Shown: piece after piece, positions 47,610 to 59,650 of the stretch | How positions within the stretch are numbered: the first letter of the stretch is position 1 | Layout: each line of letters begins with the position of its first letter | Assembly: GCA_004794785.1 (NCBI GenBank) | Contig: SJOL01002117.1 | Location: 19,188-83,187, forward strand | Direction: 5' to 3' | Length of the DNA: 64,000 bases | DNA from: Opisthorchis felineus | Taxonomy: Eukaryota > Platyhelminthes > Trematoda > Opisthorchiida > Opisthorchiidae | Position numbers and translations under genes: made by a program | The notes under the pieces: generated by a model | Seen by the model: the letters and a program-made list of their open reading frames with translations, nothing else | What the model was told of the DNA's origin: nothing | The model's database searches: none

Positions 47610-49272
47610 GTAAGTTATGGTTTGACTTTGTCAAGCACCGTGATTCTCGTATCAGTTTGTTCGACTCAAACTCATTCAGAATGACATGTTCTGCTTTGGG
47701 AACAATTGAATTGGGGAGACTGACGAAGCTTGGGCGATGGTGTAACGTTTAAGAATCGAGGATCAATTTCCATCCTTATCTGTATCATCGTTCTGGAAAC
47801 GAATAAAAATGAGCGTAATCGGGATAGTCTAGCCAAATTACCCCCGTCGCCACATTTAGATGCTGCGTGCCCAGGCAACGCAGACCATCAAGGTGTTATG
47901 TTTTCTCACAGACAACGTGAACTCACACACTCCTAATCGTTACAGGTCAAACAGGGGGAAACAATCCATATCACTTCGTTCGACGAATTCTATACTAGGG
48001 CCCACTTAAGTGTACCACAGCTGCTACATTCATCAAAAAGTAGGGTATGGTTCTATCCAAATATTTATTAATTTGATATGATTTCGAACCAAGCAAGTTT
48101 GCCCTGTGTGTTCGGCTGCTGGCGACAGATCAAGTCAGTAACACACGGGCAACTAAGATACTATATTTGACATGTAAACCGCCAAAAGATTGTGTAGTTT
48201 CCCCTTTGGTGACTGGCTGAGTCGAGTGTGACGTTGTCCTTTTACAGTGTCCTGAGAAGTGATTGGTTTCATTGCGTCGCTCCTTTACTATGTACATTCG
48301 GGTTGTGTTCACCTGTCAAGACATTATCTGACTAGGTTTGTGATAAGTTGAGTGTAACTCGCGCTCCAGTCAACACAAACCGCGTCCTTCACCAATACCT
48401 GTATTGCGTGCGTTCAAAACGGGGTGCTCGAATCTCTGACCACCGGACGGATGTTCGCGTGGGCTGAGTATGACCTTGCCACTTTGGTTCATTTGATGAA
48501 AAGCGCACTCTTCATCCATTGCTCATAATGCTCGTGCTGTGTGGAAACGGGATTTTCAGCTATCATAGCACTGGCTAGCTGGATGTGAGAGCTGTGTACG
48601 GCGGTAGCAGACTGTCTCAGGTGGAGGAAACTTCATTCATTGCTCAGCTCCAAAAATGTTCTCGCTGCCTGTTCAAATATTTCTAACGTCCAACAAAGTT
48701 TACGGACGAATCGGTGGTAGATTTCATCGGGGTTAGAATGAAACCGGCGTTTTTTGTTTTCTTCAGTCGTTTGTGCAAAGGCTGCTTCATGGTTTAGCAG
48801 GGTCGATAGTCCGGATAATGAACTATTGTTCTTCAGTGGAAACATTACACATGGTTGGAATGAGTTGGTATATGCATTTGGTGGATTGTACCTCATTGTA
48901 TGTAGGTGAATACTTTAAGAGGTTCCGGATGCCTTGGTTGATGCCAGTGTTTGACTGTTGACCTCGGTAAACAACTGCCTCTGATGAGTTAAAAGCTCAT
49001 TCATTCTCAGTTCTTGTTGTGCAGTCAACTTCGTATTCGCACTGCCGTTAAAAACACTGTGACCCGATGTTGTCAAATATCCTTATCACTTACACTCTGT
49101 GGTGTACACTACGAACACACTATTGTCGCCAACATTTGGGATCCAATACGACAGTGAGAAGCCAGAAGAAAAACCCTGGAACTCACGTCAGCCTCGCTGG
49201 AACAGTCCTTGGGCGAAGCGTCAGACAAATCTATCACATCGTTTTATCGTGAGCGCTGTTCATACTTGATAA

Positions 49273-49425
49273 TTCACATGCACCCAGGGTGTGCTATTGG
49301 AGTGGTGGTAGCATGCTCGTCTCACATACCTGGTATTCGGAGTTCATCTCCCAGCACAGCCAAGGATGTGCACTGCTGATGAGCTGTAGCAAGGGCAAAA
49401 CTTGATTCCAATGATTCCCCTGTTT
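49273..49425 (+). mobile_element. Family F3 SINE with hammerhead tail, sense copy
   Basis: The tRNA-like head TATTGGAGTGGTGGTAGCAT with box B-like GGAGTTCATCTCC is followed by a hammerhead: stem I GCACTG (49370-49375), CTGATGA (49376-49382), 14-nt stem II, AAA in place of GAA, then ACTTGATT, cleavage base C (49408) and CAATGA. Stem I pairs at four of five places. G12 is mutated to A, so activity is doubtful. Confidence 0.55.
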
Positions 49426-49869
49426 GGTGTGGATTCGCCAGAACAATCGCGCCAGGGATGTTCAAGCCAGAGTAATGTGAATGCGAATTCTACAAATCCC
49501 GCAACCATCCACATCCAAACACTGGAACGTCTGTTCTATACAGAATCAGATTGTAAAAGGAGTAACACAACAAATGGGGCACTGAAAACGGATTTAAAAA
49601 AGCTGACAGCTCACCACAGAATAGCGGGTACTTGCTTGATTCGACTAAATGTCGTTCAAGTGGGACAAGACGGGCGAGAGAGTAAACGTCAACCCCCCTC
49701 CCCCGAAAGCTATAAGCTACCTAGCAAACGTATAACTTAGGTATGTCATCCGATTAATCTTCACTCAACTCTGGATAAGGTTTTATTGGATCTAAATTCA
49801 CCTCGCTTTCATCCGAACAGCTCTTGTCTTGTCTTGAAGGAATTGTTCTGGCTGGTTCGAAGAAAGAAA

Positions 49870-50010
49870 ACACCGGACTTGAGTTCTGCTCTTTATAAAA
49901 CTCATCACCAGTACATCTGTGCCGGACTGTGTACCCCGGACATGTGGAATGTGCGGCCTGCTTGTTGCCACCACTCCAACAGCGCACGATAGGCGCACTT
50001 GAATTACCAT
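49870..50010 (-). mobile_element. Family F3 SINE with hammerhead tail, antisense copy
   Basis: On the minus strand, the head GCGCTGTTGGAGTGGTGGCA is followed by the ribozyme at 49871-49914: stem I GTACTG, core GTGATGA (C3 to G), stem II GTTTTATAAAGAGC, AGAA, then CTCAAGTC and CGGTG. Stem I forms five pairs with two G-U. The C3 change and altered GAA make it inactive. Together with 27036 and 49273 it supports the F3 consensus palindrome ACTCGAGT. Confidence 0.5.
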
Positions 50011-50314
50011 GTCCGAGCAAGCCAACTTGTTCATGCTAGAGCAAAAACTCCTCCATCGGTTGACCCGCTCGTAAGGACTTCGCAGTCCGGTAGTACCATT
50101 GACACCTGTAACCTGCTAAACAGCTTTCGACTAGATGTAGATGTATGCGAGATTTGTGAGATTCGCATTTGCATCCGTTGCCCTTCATCCTAGCAGCTCT
50201 GTAGATCCCTTCTGCGGTTGCCAAATACTCTGTGCTCTTGTTTCGTGATTGGGCTTCGCTGGCTTCCATATTCATTCATGCACTGAGCAATTTATTTTTT
50301 CATCCACGCGTTTA

Positions 50315-50486
50315 CTCATTCATTCATTCATTCATTCATTCATTCATTCATTCATTCATTCATTCATTCATTCATTCATTCATTCATTCATTCATTCATT
50401 CATTCATTCATTCATTCATTCATTCATTCATTCATTCATTCATTCATTCATTCATTCATTCAGTCATCCATTCATTCATTCATTCA
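50315..50486. repeat. (CATT)n microsatellite, about 43 units
   Basis: A tetranucleotide run, almost perfect to about 50460, then interrupted (CAGTCATC) and ending near 50486. It reads through as a repeated FIHS peptide in one frame, which is an artefact. It lies in the polypyrimidine region of the exon 7 acceptor. Confidence 0.95.
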
Positions 50487-50504
50487 CTTGCGCACTATTT
50501 ACAG

Positions 50505-50995
50505 CTGTTCAGTGCCTCCCTGTCTGCGGACTTCAACATTTGACAAGATTTGTTCTGAGTTCTGCTAAATTTCATGCTACGCACTTGATCGGTCGACTGA
50601 CGTTGTTGGATAAACTGATACGGATGGACCAAACACTCCCATCATTAAACCACTCAGGCTCCGGAACAGAACCGCACAGCGTTACTGCTACATTACTCCC
50701 GGAACAACTACCCAGCATCCTCATTAGTAACCCTGATCGACTGGCTAGACGACATCTGTGCTCAAGTTTGGTGTTTGCTAGGCGTCATCTTTTGCCACCG
50801 ACCCCGAATGCGGAAATGGCTATCTGTTTCCCACATCACTACCAGTATCAAACCGGAGCCAATTCCAACCCGGTATCCTGTGCTTCTCCGGTGAATAGTA
50901 CTGGTAAGACGTCCGAGTTGGTTTGCTCCCAGACGCAACAAAACAACCCTGCACTGGATAGTTTGTATAACACGCAGCTCAAAGCAAGTCGTGTG
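50505..50995 (+). CDS. MAP3K1: MAP3K1 exon 7: TOG-like helical array, C-terminal part
   Basis: Acceptor GCACTATTTACAG|CT and donor CGTGTG|GTAAGT. The phase-1 G from exon 6 plus CT makes an Ala codon, giving GRDVECAVQCLPVCGLQHLTRFVLSS. The human protein has [37 protein letters not shown] then matches LLGRLCLIDRLLL, which confirms the exon. About 115 Ser/Pro-rich residues (LSILISNPDRLARR onwards) follow, where the vertebrate protein continues with helices, so part of the array is shortened or replaced. It leaves in phase 0. A competing AG at 50511-50512 would break frame. Confidence 0.88.
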
Positions 50996-53900
50996 GTAAG
51001 TGAGCCCTCGTTTTTCGGTCAATCATCAGTCCTGATGTGATAATGTATTCTCCACAAGCACTTTTGAGAGTTGGGATATTCTGTTTGGATTCCGCCCCAA
51101 CTTCATAGTGAATCTTCAGAAGTGCATATCTTACAAAGCTCGAATGAGTTGCACTCCATGTTACACTCCATGCAAGCTGCGAATGACCGACTAGCTCCTT
51201 GACTCATTTTCCTAAGACATAGTAGAGATCCTCAACCGCGAAGAAATGTGGGGGTAATAAAGCAGTTGTTCGTGTCATCAAATTAGTGGAAATCTCATGA
51301 TATTTCTTAATTTCCGTGTTTGACTTCTACAACACATTCGACGCAACCGGCATATTCAAGGTACCTGAACTAAGATACTTTATATAACCCTGACCTGGGT
51401 ACCATGTTGTAAATTAAAATCCGGAATTTATGTAGCTTTTTCAAGATTTCAGCAATTTTCACTGGGGTCCATTGTGATTACAGGTTCCACGGTGGCTGCT
51501 TACAACTGGAAAGAGTCCTCTTTTGAAAGCCAGCGTTCCAAAATGCCCATCGAGGAAGGCAATTTTACATTCCTGATAATTTAGTTCTGCAGAAATGTGG
51601 CAAAATCCACTGGGACCTCTGATATGCTGACATAGGTAGGCCATCTTTGACATGCAGTCCAGAGGCAACTGGGTCTACAACAATGCTCGTTGAAGGATGT
51701 ATTGGTTAGCGCGTCCGTGCGTTTCCAACTAGAAGGCTAACACTCTACCCATATACTTTACCACTGTTCGATTCATTCTAATGGCCCGAGAAGAATGCGT
51801 CGCAGGACTGAAATCCATGGAGACCTTTCTCAGTCACTTGCCAATGCAATCAGCTGGTTTGGTAGGACGAACGTGCAGGACAATCCATTCATAGTCGGTC
51901 ACTTCTTACATGTATTTTGTGGAAACTGGATTCTACGTACGTGGGAAGGAGTGCGATCCGAGTCAGGAAGTTCCCCTTCTCCGGACGACCAGTCGTCAAG
52001 CAGTAGTTTCAGAGACTCCCCTGTTTAGTTTGAAATGTGATAGATCCAATGATTTAACTCAAAAAGTTACTCGAACCTGGAACACTGAACATACGACTTA
52101 TAAACAGCTGCTTATAATCGGATGAGACTGTTCAATTTGCTAACTTTCGTACAAATCCCCGAAGTCTATGAGAGAAAAGTATAAGGGATTGAATACGTGA
52201 GCTGGGAAATTAATTAAACTTATTCTGGGAAGACAGGAAAAATTGAAATTTTGCAAGGAGTTGAATGATGAAGAACGAGAGCCACATCCAGCGTACCTGT
52301 GGGGATTTTTCAACCTGCTAACTGACGTCGCAAAGATAGAAGAGGGAGAAAAGCGTGACTAATTCGTTGGGAACATTTGTAAACAAGCCGTAAAATTCAG
52401 TTGGAGACCGCATCATGGACAAGCCGGAAACCTCTGAACTCCTTTCATTGATCCTTCCTGTCAGTGTTCGAAACTTGCTCCCTCTAATCTGTGAAAGAAT
52501 CTAGTGCTGGAAACAAAAGCGGCCCACTATTGACAACAGGATTTGTTTTTACCGTCGCATTTAAATGTATTCCAAGGTATTTTCACAACATTCCAAGAAA
52601 AATTGCAGTTATTGCAGAGTGACTCACCCATTTTTGATCATTCTCTTACTATGCGAAGGCTTTCAGTGGTGTAGCCACTGCTGTCTGGCAAATCGGACTC
52701 GGATGCAAGCCACTCATATGTTAATGTTGGCTGGCTTCTCAGGTTACCTCTCTGTGCCCAATAGCTTACTGGTGGGGCGGATTCACTTTAGTGAGATCCA
52801 AATGTCTCCCCTCGTGAAAAAGAGGACTGAAAATGGCTTTTACACAGAGAAATTCCGCATGAACATCTCATTTTTATGGATTTCGTCAGACTGTTGAAAT
52901 TTTTAGCGAAACTCTCCGTATTCAGCACCCTTCTAGATCTGTAACTCAGACATACCTGTGTGTCAGCACGTTAAACCTGTTTAAGCCCTCAGCTCTTGCC
53001 GTCCTAGTCACTTGATGGATGGCACTTCCCGGCCAAACCAGAGCGAGAACTGCACACGAATGTTATGAATGATGATGACAAAACAAAAAGTGACAATTAT
53101 TGGAAATGATAGGTTTTGTGTTCACTGCATTTCTCCACCCTACTTTTCTTCAAGTTCATCACCTCCAATCCCTTTGTAACTGTGTGACTTGTTTCAACAA
53201 ATGCCCACGTGTTCATCGGCTGATCTGAGCCATCGACTGAGGCGAGTTAAACCAAGTGAGTAAAAGCCTTCCGATGTAGAGAGGTACTGTATCAGCTGTA
53301 CGACGCGACAGTCAGCCGGTAACACCGAAACAGTGGCATTGCCGTTGCGCTTTTTTTCTTGGGAGGTTTTTAGCGGCTGTTTCCGGAACCAGAAAGTGTT
53401 TCTGTTTTTTGAAATTCTCCCTCAAGGCGAAAGTACGTTAGAAAGAAATCTTGAAGGGGCTCTTGGTGGATAGAGGGAGTACTGTTTAGCTGGTGGCCTA
53501 AGTGAGCCCCAGATCTCACAAGTTCATTGTTCTGGAATGTTTTGCCAAATGTAGCAGAAGTGGACGCACAAAAACCTCACTGGAAAGGTAACACAGGAGA
53601 GTGAGTGAACCGTTTGTCAGGGTTCCTGGGACAATAACTGGGGTTGGCCAGTAGATCACTGTGACCAGCTCAAGCAGAAAAATGCTTGCTGGCCTACAGA
53701 CAACACGGTTATTTTTCTGCCGTTTGCCAGTAACTTAGCGAACATACCGTTTAATCCGTTCTACCAATGACTCCGGTTTTAGCATCGATCTTCAAATAAG
53801 AATTCATACTGATTGCTCCCTAGCTTCGCAGGAATTCACCATACTCTTCTCTGAAACTAGATTCTAGGCAAAATGAACTTTCAAAAATTTGGTTGCTTGA

Positions 53901-54174
53901 ATAAGTAAGCATTACTGGGTTGGGCTCTTCTCGCTTGCTAAGTGTCCCAATTTATGGACTAGAGTAACTCTAATTGGGTAGATCAAATCCATCAAATAGG
54001 TCTCTGCTGAATAAGTAAAAGCTTTGCGCTAAAGCCAAATTAGTTAAACTTCGCTGTCCCTTTCCGCGCTTTTTGGTTCTTGAACTATGGCAGTATTATC
54101 AGGTTTGTATACTCATCAGGTGAGATGCTGTGTAAATCATGGCTTATAAAAATTTATTTATTTCGGACTCTTAG
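50996..54174 (+). other. MAP3K1 intron 7 (3.2 kb)
   Basis: GTAAGT to ATTTCGGACTCTTAG, phase 0. I recognise no mobile element or gene. The frames at 51795-52028 and 52565-52897 have no family motif. Confidence 0.6.
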
Positions 54175-55585
54175 GCTCGTCGGGTGTTTCTCACAGCGGC
54201 TCGTTCCCTGCTGACTTATGGAAACAGAACTCCTCCAGAATCCACTTCAACATCAAATGTTCACAGTGCACAAACTCCTTACAGCTCTGATGACTTTTGT
54301 CCGAGAGAATTTGTGGAAGTGGAAATCAACCGAACTGAGGCTCCGTTGGCTGCTTGGATTCGGAACAAATTAGCACCACTTTTATACCCAAATTTGGTTG
54401 TCGGTCCAGAGCCTTCTTTAATCCCTGTAAGAATGACCCTAAGTGAAGCTCCAAGCATACCACCAAGGAATTCCCAGGTCCTGAAGAAAAACACCGCAAA
54501 GCTTCCGACATCAAAGACTATCGAAACCATGTCCTGTATGACTGTTCGGCATTGTAAAAATATTTCAAGTAAAAGTCGCTCCTCATCACCAGCTTTCAAC
54601 CAAAAGACCTCTTCTGTCACAATTCTCCTGGACCAACCACCGACTCCTCCACCGAGAAGAAAGATTTCTATCGTACAAGAAAACGAGTTTGCTAATGAAC
54701 GTCAGTCTAAATCCGAACATCCCCACTTTTTCCGAGTTGCTCTGGAGCCTGCTTATGATTTGGTGCCCTTGTCTGAGTCCGAAAATTATAGCAGTACGAG
54801 CGAATGTGAAGAAGACGATGTGGATCGACAGCAGGAGGAGTTCCCCGACTGTATGAATGAACCTACTTACGGTGGTCGTTCCTTAGGGTCTGAAGCCGAA
54901 CTAAGGACTGAACAGAATGCCGTCCTGCGGTCGGCTCTGCGACGATGTTCCCGTTCTCTCCGACCACTTCTTCCTGTCCCCGCCTTGTCTATGGTAATGG
55001 ATGCGTTTCGTTCGACAAAGAAACTTCCCAGTGCTGATGAATACTACGAGTCGATCGATTGGATACGTGGGCCCATTCTTGGCCACGGGGCATTTTCTCA
55101 TTGCTACCAGGCTAGAGATACGAGAACGGGTTTACTCATGGCTGTGAAGCGGATTCGGTTGGGTGGCGGATCCGTTTTTCCTGTGCCAACTGATAAATCT
55201 AAGGCCAATAAAGTGCCCGGCTCTGAAGGACTTGTTAATGGTGCTAATCCAGACGGGCCGCTTAAAGGCGAAAATCCTCGGCTTCAGAAGACCAGTGGAG
55301 TTTTGTCCGCAGAGGCCGCTGCACAACTATCGGAAGTACAGGCGGAGGTAGATATCATGATACGGTTAAGCCATCCCAACGTCCTTCGTTTGTTTGGCGT
55401 GGTCTTTTGTGCTCATCGAAACCTCGTAGACTTGTTCATCGAATGGATGCCGGGCGGAAGTATAACAAGCCTACTTCGTCAATACGGCGCTTTCAATGAG
55501 TCACTTACTTTGGCCTACGGTGTGCAGGTTGTGCGTGGACTTGCCTACTTGCACAAACATGGTATTTTACACCGGGATCTCAAAG
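54175..55585 (+). CDS. MAP3K1: MAP3K1 exon 8: end of helical array, disordered linker and kinase N-lobe
   Basis: Acceptor ATTTCGGACTCTTAG|GCT, phase 0; donor CTCAAAG|GTGAGT, phase 1. ARRVFLTAARSLL matches the vertebrate SRRIYLSSARMVT. A linker of about 270 residues follows, with a proline-rich PPTPPPRRK motif near 54640 and an acidic SECEEDDVDRQQEEF stretch. The kinase begins near IDWIRGPILGHGAFSHCYQA: glycine loop G1362-G1364, ATP-binding K1384 (MAVKR), alpha-C glutamate about E1450, EWMPGGSITSLL in the hinge region and HRDLK with D1527. A segment of about 42 extra residues lies between K1384 and the alpha-C helix. The linker takes the place of the vertebrate region that carries a caspase site; no such site was looked for here. 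Confidence 0.95.
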
Positions 55586-57267
55586 GTGAGTATTGCTTAA
55601 ATTTTCTGGGCTTTAACTAAAAGTGTTCTAGTCCTCTTCAGCAAGCATTGCTCTTCAGTACCGCCTACTTCATTTCTTGGTAGGACCCGTTTCGTGTCGG
55701 GAGGACTCAAGGAATCATACTTGAGGCAGCTTTTTGTGATCTGGCACAGAACGGAATAGTGAAGTTAGCAATGATAATTGTTCGACTCTCGCCATACATT
55801 CACTAGGTCAAATTGCTCTAACATTCGCTTTGAACGGTCGAAATTTTACTGATTAGGCTACTTTAACGACGTCGGTAACACCAAATATACCATCTGTGTT
55901 TTGCACAAGATGAGTGAGAAGCGTACTTTTCACCCAGTGGGGCAACGTAGCAAGCTTGCACAGGTATTCTGTTACAAAAACCTATACCTTTGAATAGGCG
56001 CACTACATACACCGGGTACGGAATGCGCCTTCCTTCGACTGAAGCAGAGATGAAAGGCAATAATCTGGTCACACATCCAGCCAAGCGGTACCTTGACTAA
56101 ACACCCCCGCTGCGAACGTATATTCTACAACAGCCAAAGGATTTAATCATGACTTACTCCTTGACTAACGGGACAGTATCACATTCAGTCCATCCATTCG
56201 ATCAACCGCCATCCTGAAAGGTTCGCTTCTTAAGTGTCACAGTAAGCAGACCTCTGTTGTCCATGTGACACTAACGCCATCCATAAGCGGATGCAAAACA
56301 GCCGTAATGCGTTCGTATCGTTGATTTTGCTACACTGGTCCATATGCGCTGATTAGAATGGCGTGTTTCCTCTTCCCCTTCCTTGTTTTCTGCCGTTTTT
56401 CTTGATCAGATGTAGATTGGACGTGTTTACTTTGCAGTGGCTATCTTGGGTGATAACCAAAAGGTATTTCATGCTCTGGGGGATGATTGTTCCTTATAAG
56501 ATATTTTTGGACTTACTGGTCCTATTCTGTACTGTCCCGTGGTAATGATGCCTAGGTTCTTTGAAACCATATCAATACGGATCAATCAGTGTCAGTACTT
56601 CGCCTATTGGAGAAACTACTGTTGCTGACTACTCTTTTGTTTGAACCTTTCCCTATTTAGCTGATTTGTTTTATTTTACAGCGGAGAAAGAAATATTTAG
56701 ATTGAACGCAAATGTTTGGTTTCGCATCGGAATGTATGGCGTTTCTTCTTTGGAACTCTAAAGAAGACTTGGGCTTATCCCAATCCCACTAAGGTATCAT
56801 CGCTTATATGGATTCTTGGTGTTACTGACCTGGGTTTCATTAATTTTACGCAGCCAGAAAATCCGTAGCCCTGCGTGTTGGTCATATGGAGAGCAGCTTT
56901 TGCTTCGCTTTCCCTGGAGTAACAACAGTGCTAATCTCCACAACCCTTGTTTATTATTTTTTACCATTTCTCCTCCGTCAACGGGTCCGGGATTTACTGA
57001 GCTATCTTGGTGCTAATAGTCTGGCGAATTCACCGCTCAGGCCTTTCGTCCATATATTTTCACAGTCGAATTGAGCTACTGACGCTTATCCAGTAGCATG
57101 ATTCTGTAGGAAATAACAGCCATCGCCGCTGTTTGCTATCGCACACACACGTGGTGAAACGAGATAAAGGGGATACGCTTTAGTATTTATGGATAGTGGG
57201 GTCTCATGTACCATCAAAGTAGTGCTCATTGATGTTGTATTACATGCTTTCTTCACCCCCGTTGCAG
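55586..57267 (+). other. MAP3K1 intron 8 (1.7 kb)
   Basis: GTGAGT to CACCCCCGTTGCAG, phase 1. Nothing recognisable apart from short unassigned frames. Confidence 0.65.
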
Positions 57268-57410
57268 GCGCGAATCTGCTTGTAGATCACACTGGCAGCG
57301 TGGTTCGCATCTCCGACTTTGGCGCGTCCGCTCGACTGATTGGTGACAAGAGTGTAGCTGGCCAGTTTCAAGGACAAGTAATTGGGACATTCTCATTCAT
57401 GGCACCTGAG
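57268..57410 (+). CDS. MAP3K1: MAP3K1 exon 9: kinase activation segment
   Basis: Acceptor CCGTTGCAG|GC and donor CCTGAG|GTAGGT. GC completes the split Gly codon, giving [20 protein letters not shown], then DFG (D1546), the activation loop [19 protein letters not shown] and MAPE (E1577). The human loop is KGTGAGEFQGQLLGTIAF. The first loop threonine of the vertebrate protein is Ser here (S1558), and the T before the MAPE motif is kept (T1570). All catalytic residues seen are present, so the kinase is predicted active. It leaves in phase 0. Confidence 0.95.
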
Positions 57411-58417
57411 GTAGGTCCGTTATTTTACGTTTTCGGCTTCATACAGTTCACTGAGCTCTGATCTTTGTTATCGTGTTTGCTTGCCATTGTGGGCTCTCTG
57501 CGTACTTACGACATTTTATGCGTGGTACATGGCGTTGAATGTACATTCTTTCCATTGAATCTCACACCCAGTATGACGGACACTTGCCTGATGTGCGAGC
57601 CTTGACTGTGCCAGCGCTTACCGCGCCTTGAAGAGTATTCAGCATTGTTTGTCCTTTCCTCGGCTGTTGGTCTTTACACGCGTGTTTCCATACCAAACAT
57701 TCTTACATAGGTTAGGATTTATCTTATCTGACTGGAACTGTTGGTGGCATGACTTCGAATAAGGCGATTCTCTCTTCTATCTCATATTCTCCTGTAACCC
57801 TTTCACATTCGCTTGCATTCACTTTTTATATATGTGACCATGCTCTTAAAAAATAAACGATAGTAGTACAGCACACTAGGAACCTCAACAACAAGAAGAC
57901 CTCTTATGGTTTTCTGATATTCCTGCAAAAAACTCCTTAAGGAACAGCATGTACGGAAGTACGAAGAAATTACACAAAGTTTAATTGACGTCCATCACAA
58001 AGCGGACATCGCTTGCTCGGTTACTGTTAGCAAACAGCCAAATCAACTAAGGGTGTGTTTACTCTAGTATGTGGTTCTATCCGGTTGATCGGTAGCGCAA
58101 CTTCTGCGCAATAACTGACATCAGACAACCTTACGTTTCGTAAGTCTGTTCATACTTGATATAATTGGAGGCAAAAAAGGCTGGGAGACCACCAAGCAGC
58201 ACAAATCAATAATGTGCTTAGTCGATAAGGCATGCAAATGGCATGAAAAAGATTAATGGGAAGCACCACTTAGCTGCAGACGGCATTATACCAGTACTGC
58301 ATACTTGTGCTTAGCTGTCGTACGACGGTGAGGGAAGAAAGCCATAGGCAAGAGTGGGAAGAAAACGGAAGGGTGGAGACTTAGTGCGAAGAAGCCCTAT
58401 GTCCTTAAGGTGGACTT

Positions 58418-58520
58418 TAGCTGGGCAGTCTGACTAGAAAATGACAGTATGTGTGCCACTGAAGTCGATTGTGAGCTATGTTCTGCAGGGTTTCCAACCA
58501 CCTGCAAGCAGTACACCCCC
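58418..58520 (+). repeat. Unclassified dispersed repeat, copy 2 (partner near 27967)
   Basis: GCTGGGCAGTCTGACTAGAA, ATGACAGTATG, GCCACTG, CTGCAGGGTTTCCA and CTGCAAGCA follow the order seen at 27967-28060. The similarity begins and ends without a clear boundary motif. Confidence 0.45.
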
Positions 58521-59549
58521 TTGCTTTGTGCTCATCGTTGTACGTGTTTCTTGGGGCACATTATCCCAAACTTCGTCTTCAACTGGTTTGTCAACTAAGC
58601 TTCACCATTCCCCCACTCTCTCGAGATTCCATTAGTTGCCTAGCCTTGAAAACTTCGTGCACTGTACGAATCAACCAAGCAAGTGCTGCTTACCGTAAAC
58701 CGACCGAAAGTCTTAGATGATCGGCACAACTTTGACGGAATACCAGTGCACGATTGATGTATGCGTATCAAACTCGAATAGCTAGGCGGAAAGTCACAAC
58801 ACAATAATCCCCACCCGAAAGACAAGACGCGTGCAAACGGAGCACTCTCTGTTACTCACGATGGGAGAAATATACGATCTAGTTTTAGAAAGAAACTGTC
58901 TACTGTGACCAAGTTTGACTTTGTATGTGTGTCCTATCAAAACCGGTACGAGACCGTGTCCACGATTGTCTTCAGTGTAAGTAGAGGAAAGAAGCAGTTT
59001 GTCAGATTTACTTCTTCTTGGTCATGAAACAAAGTATAATCCAGTATGGCTTGTAAAGCTACGTTGTCCACAGTATGCCGTCCAATCCATTATCATACGA
59101 ACAAACTCATTAGAACACAGTCTGATACTACTTGAGAAAACTTCTAAACATTCGCTTCCCCTGTAAACGTTTTTCAATTGACGTTCTGAAGAGACAGATC
59201 CCTCTGTCAATCATAGAAATTCTGCAGGGTTAGGTAGCCTTCGAGCAAGATATCCTAAAGAACGTCCGGATGTTCACTACAATCGCAGTACTAAAAAGAG
59301 TCACCGGCGAACTTCGAACCGACGAGCAGATACATGTGTACAGGGTTCCATCAGCGTTGGTTAGTCGAACAAGATATCTTCACATGCACTAAACATTCTG
59401 AGTCAATGGGCCATGCATGGAGATCGTTCAGCGTCCATTGAAGAAAGTTAACGCTGTCCTTTGCATGTGCACGAGCCATTTCCTTGACACTACACCGCAA
59501 TACATCTAATCAATAGAGCTAAAGATAGCTCGACTGTCCGTGTCTTTGT

Positions 59550-59650
59550 TGCTCCTACCTGATGAGCCCCAAACAGGAATAAACCGGTCGTGAGCTGTCG
59601 GAGAATTTCCAGTAACATTGTAAGCAATGTTTCCATCTAGACAAGATTTC
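59550..59650 (+). mobile_element. Family F1 repeat, copy C, with hammerhead relic
   Basis: Stem I strand CTCCTAC, core CTGATGA (59559-59565), stem II GCCCCAAACAGGAA, TAAA in place of GAAA, then CCGGT and cleavage base C (59589), and GTGAGCT. The palindrome ACCGGT (59583-59588) is intact. G12 has become T and stem I has two mismatches, so the copy should be inactive. F1 sequence follows (TTTCCAGTAACATTGT). Confidence 0.6.

Larger units (their letters stand above)
47610..50504 (+). other. MAP3K1 intron 6 (2.9 kb), ends next to a microsatellite
   Basis: GTAAGT to CGCACTATTTACAG, phase 1. It contains two F3 SINE copies in opposite directions (49273 and 49870) and the large (CATT)n run that ends 18 bp before the acceptor. 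No gene is recognised in 47610-49270. The frames at 49402-49740 and 50232-50543 are intronic. Confidence 0.7.

Noticed and set aside
48977..49010. CTGATGAG outside F1-F3
   Set aside because: GAAA and a cleavage site with matching stem I do not follow, so it is not a hammerhead.
49402..49740. 112-residue plus-strand frame in intron 6
   Set aside because: It starts inside an F3 SINE tail, shows no family similarity, and exon 6 joins exon 7 in perfect phase without it.
50232..50543. Frame with repeated FIHS peptide
   Set aside because: It is only the translated (CATT)n microsatellite, and lies in the intron.
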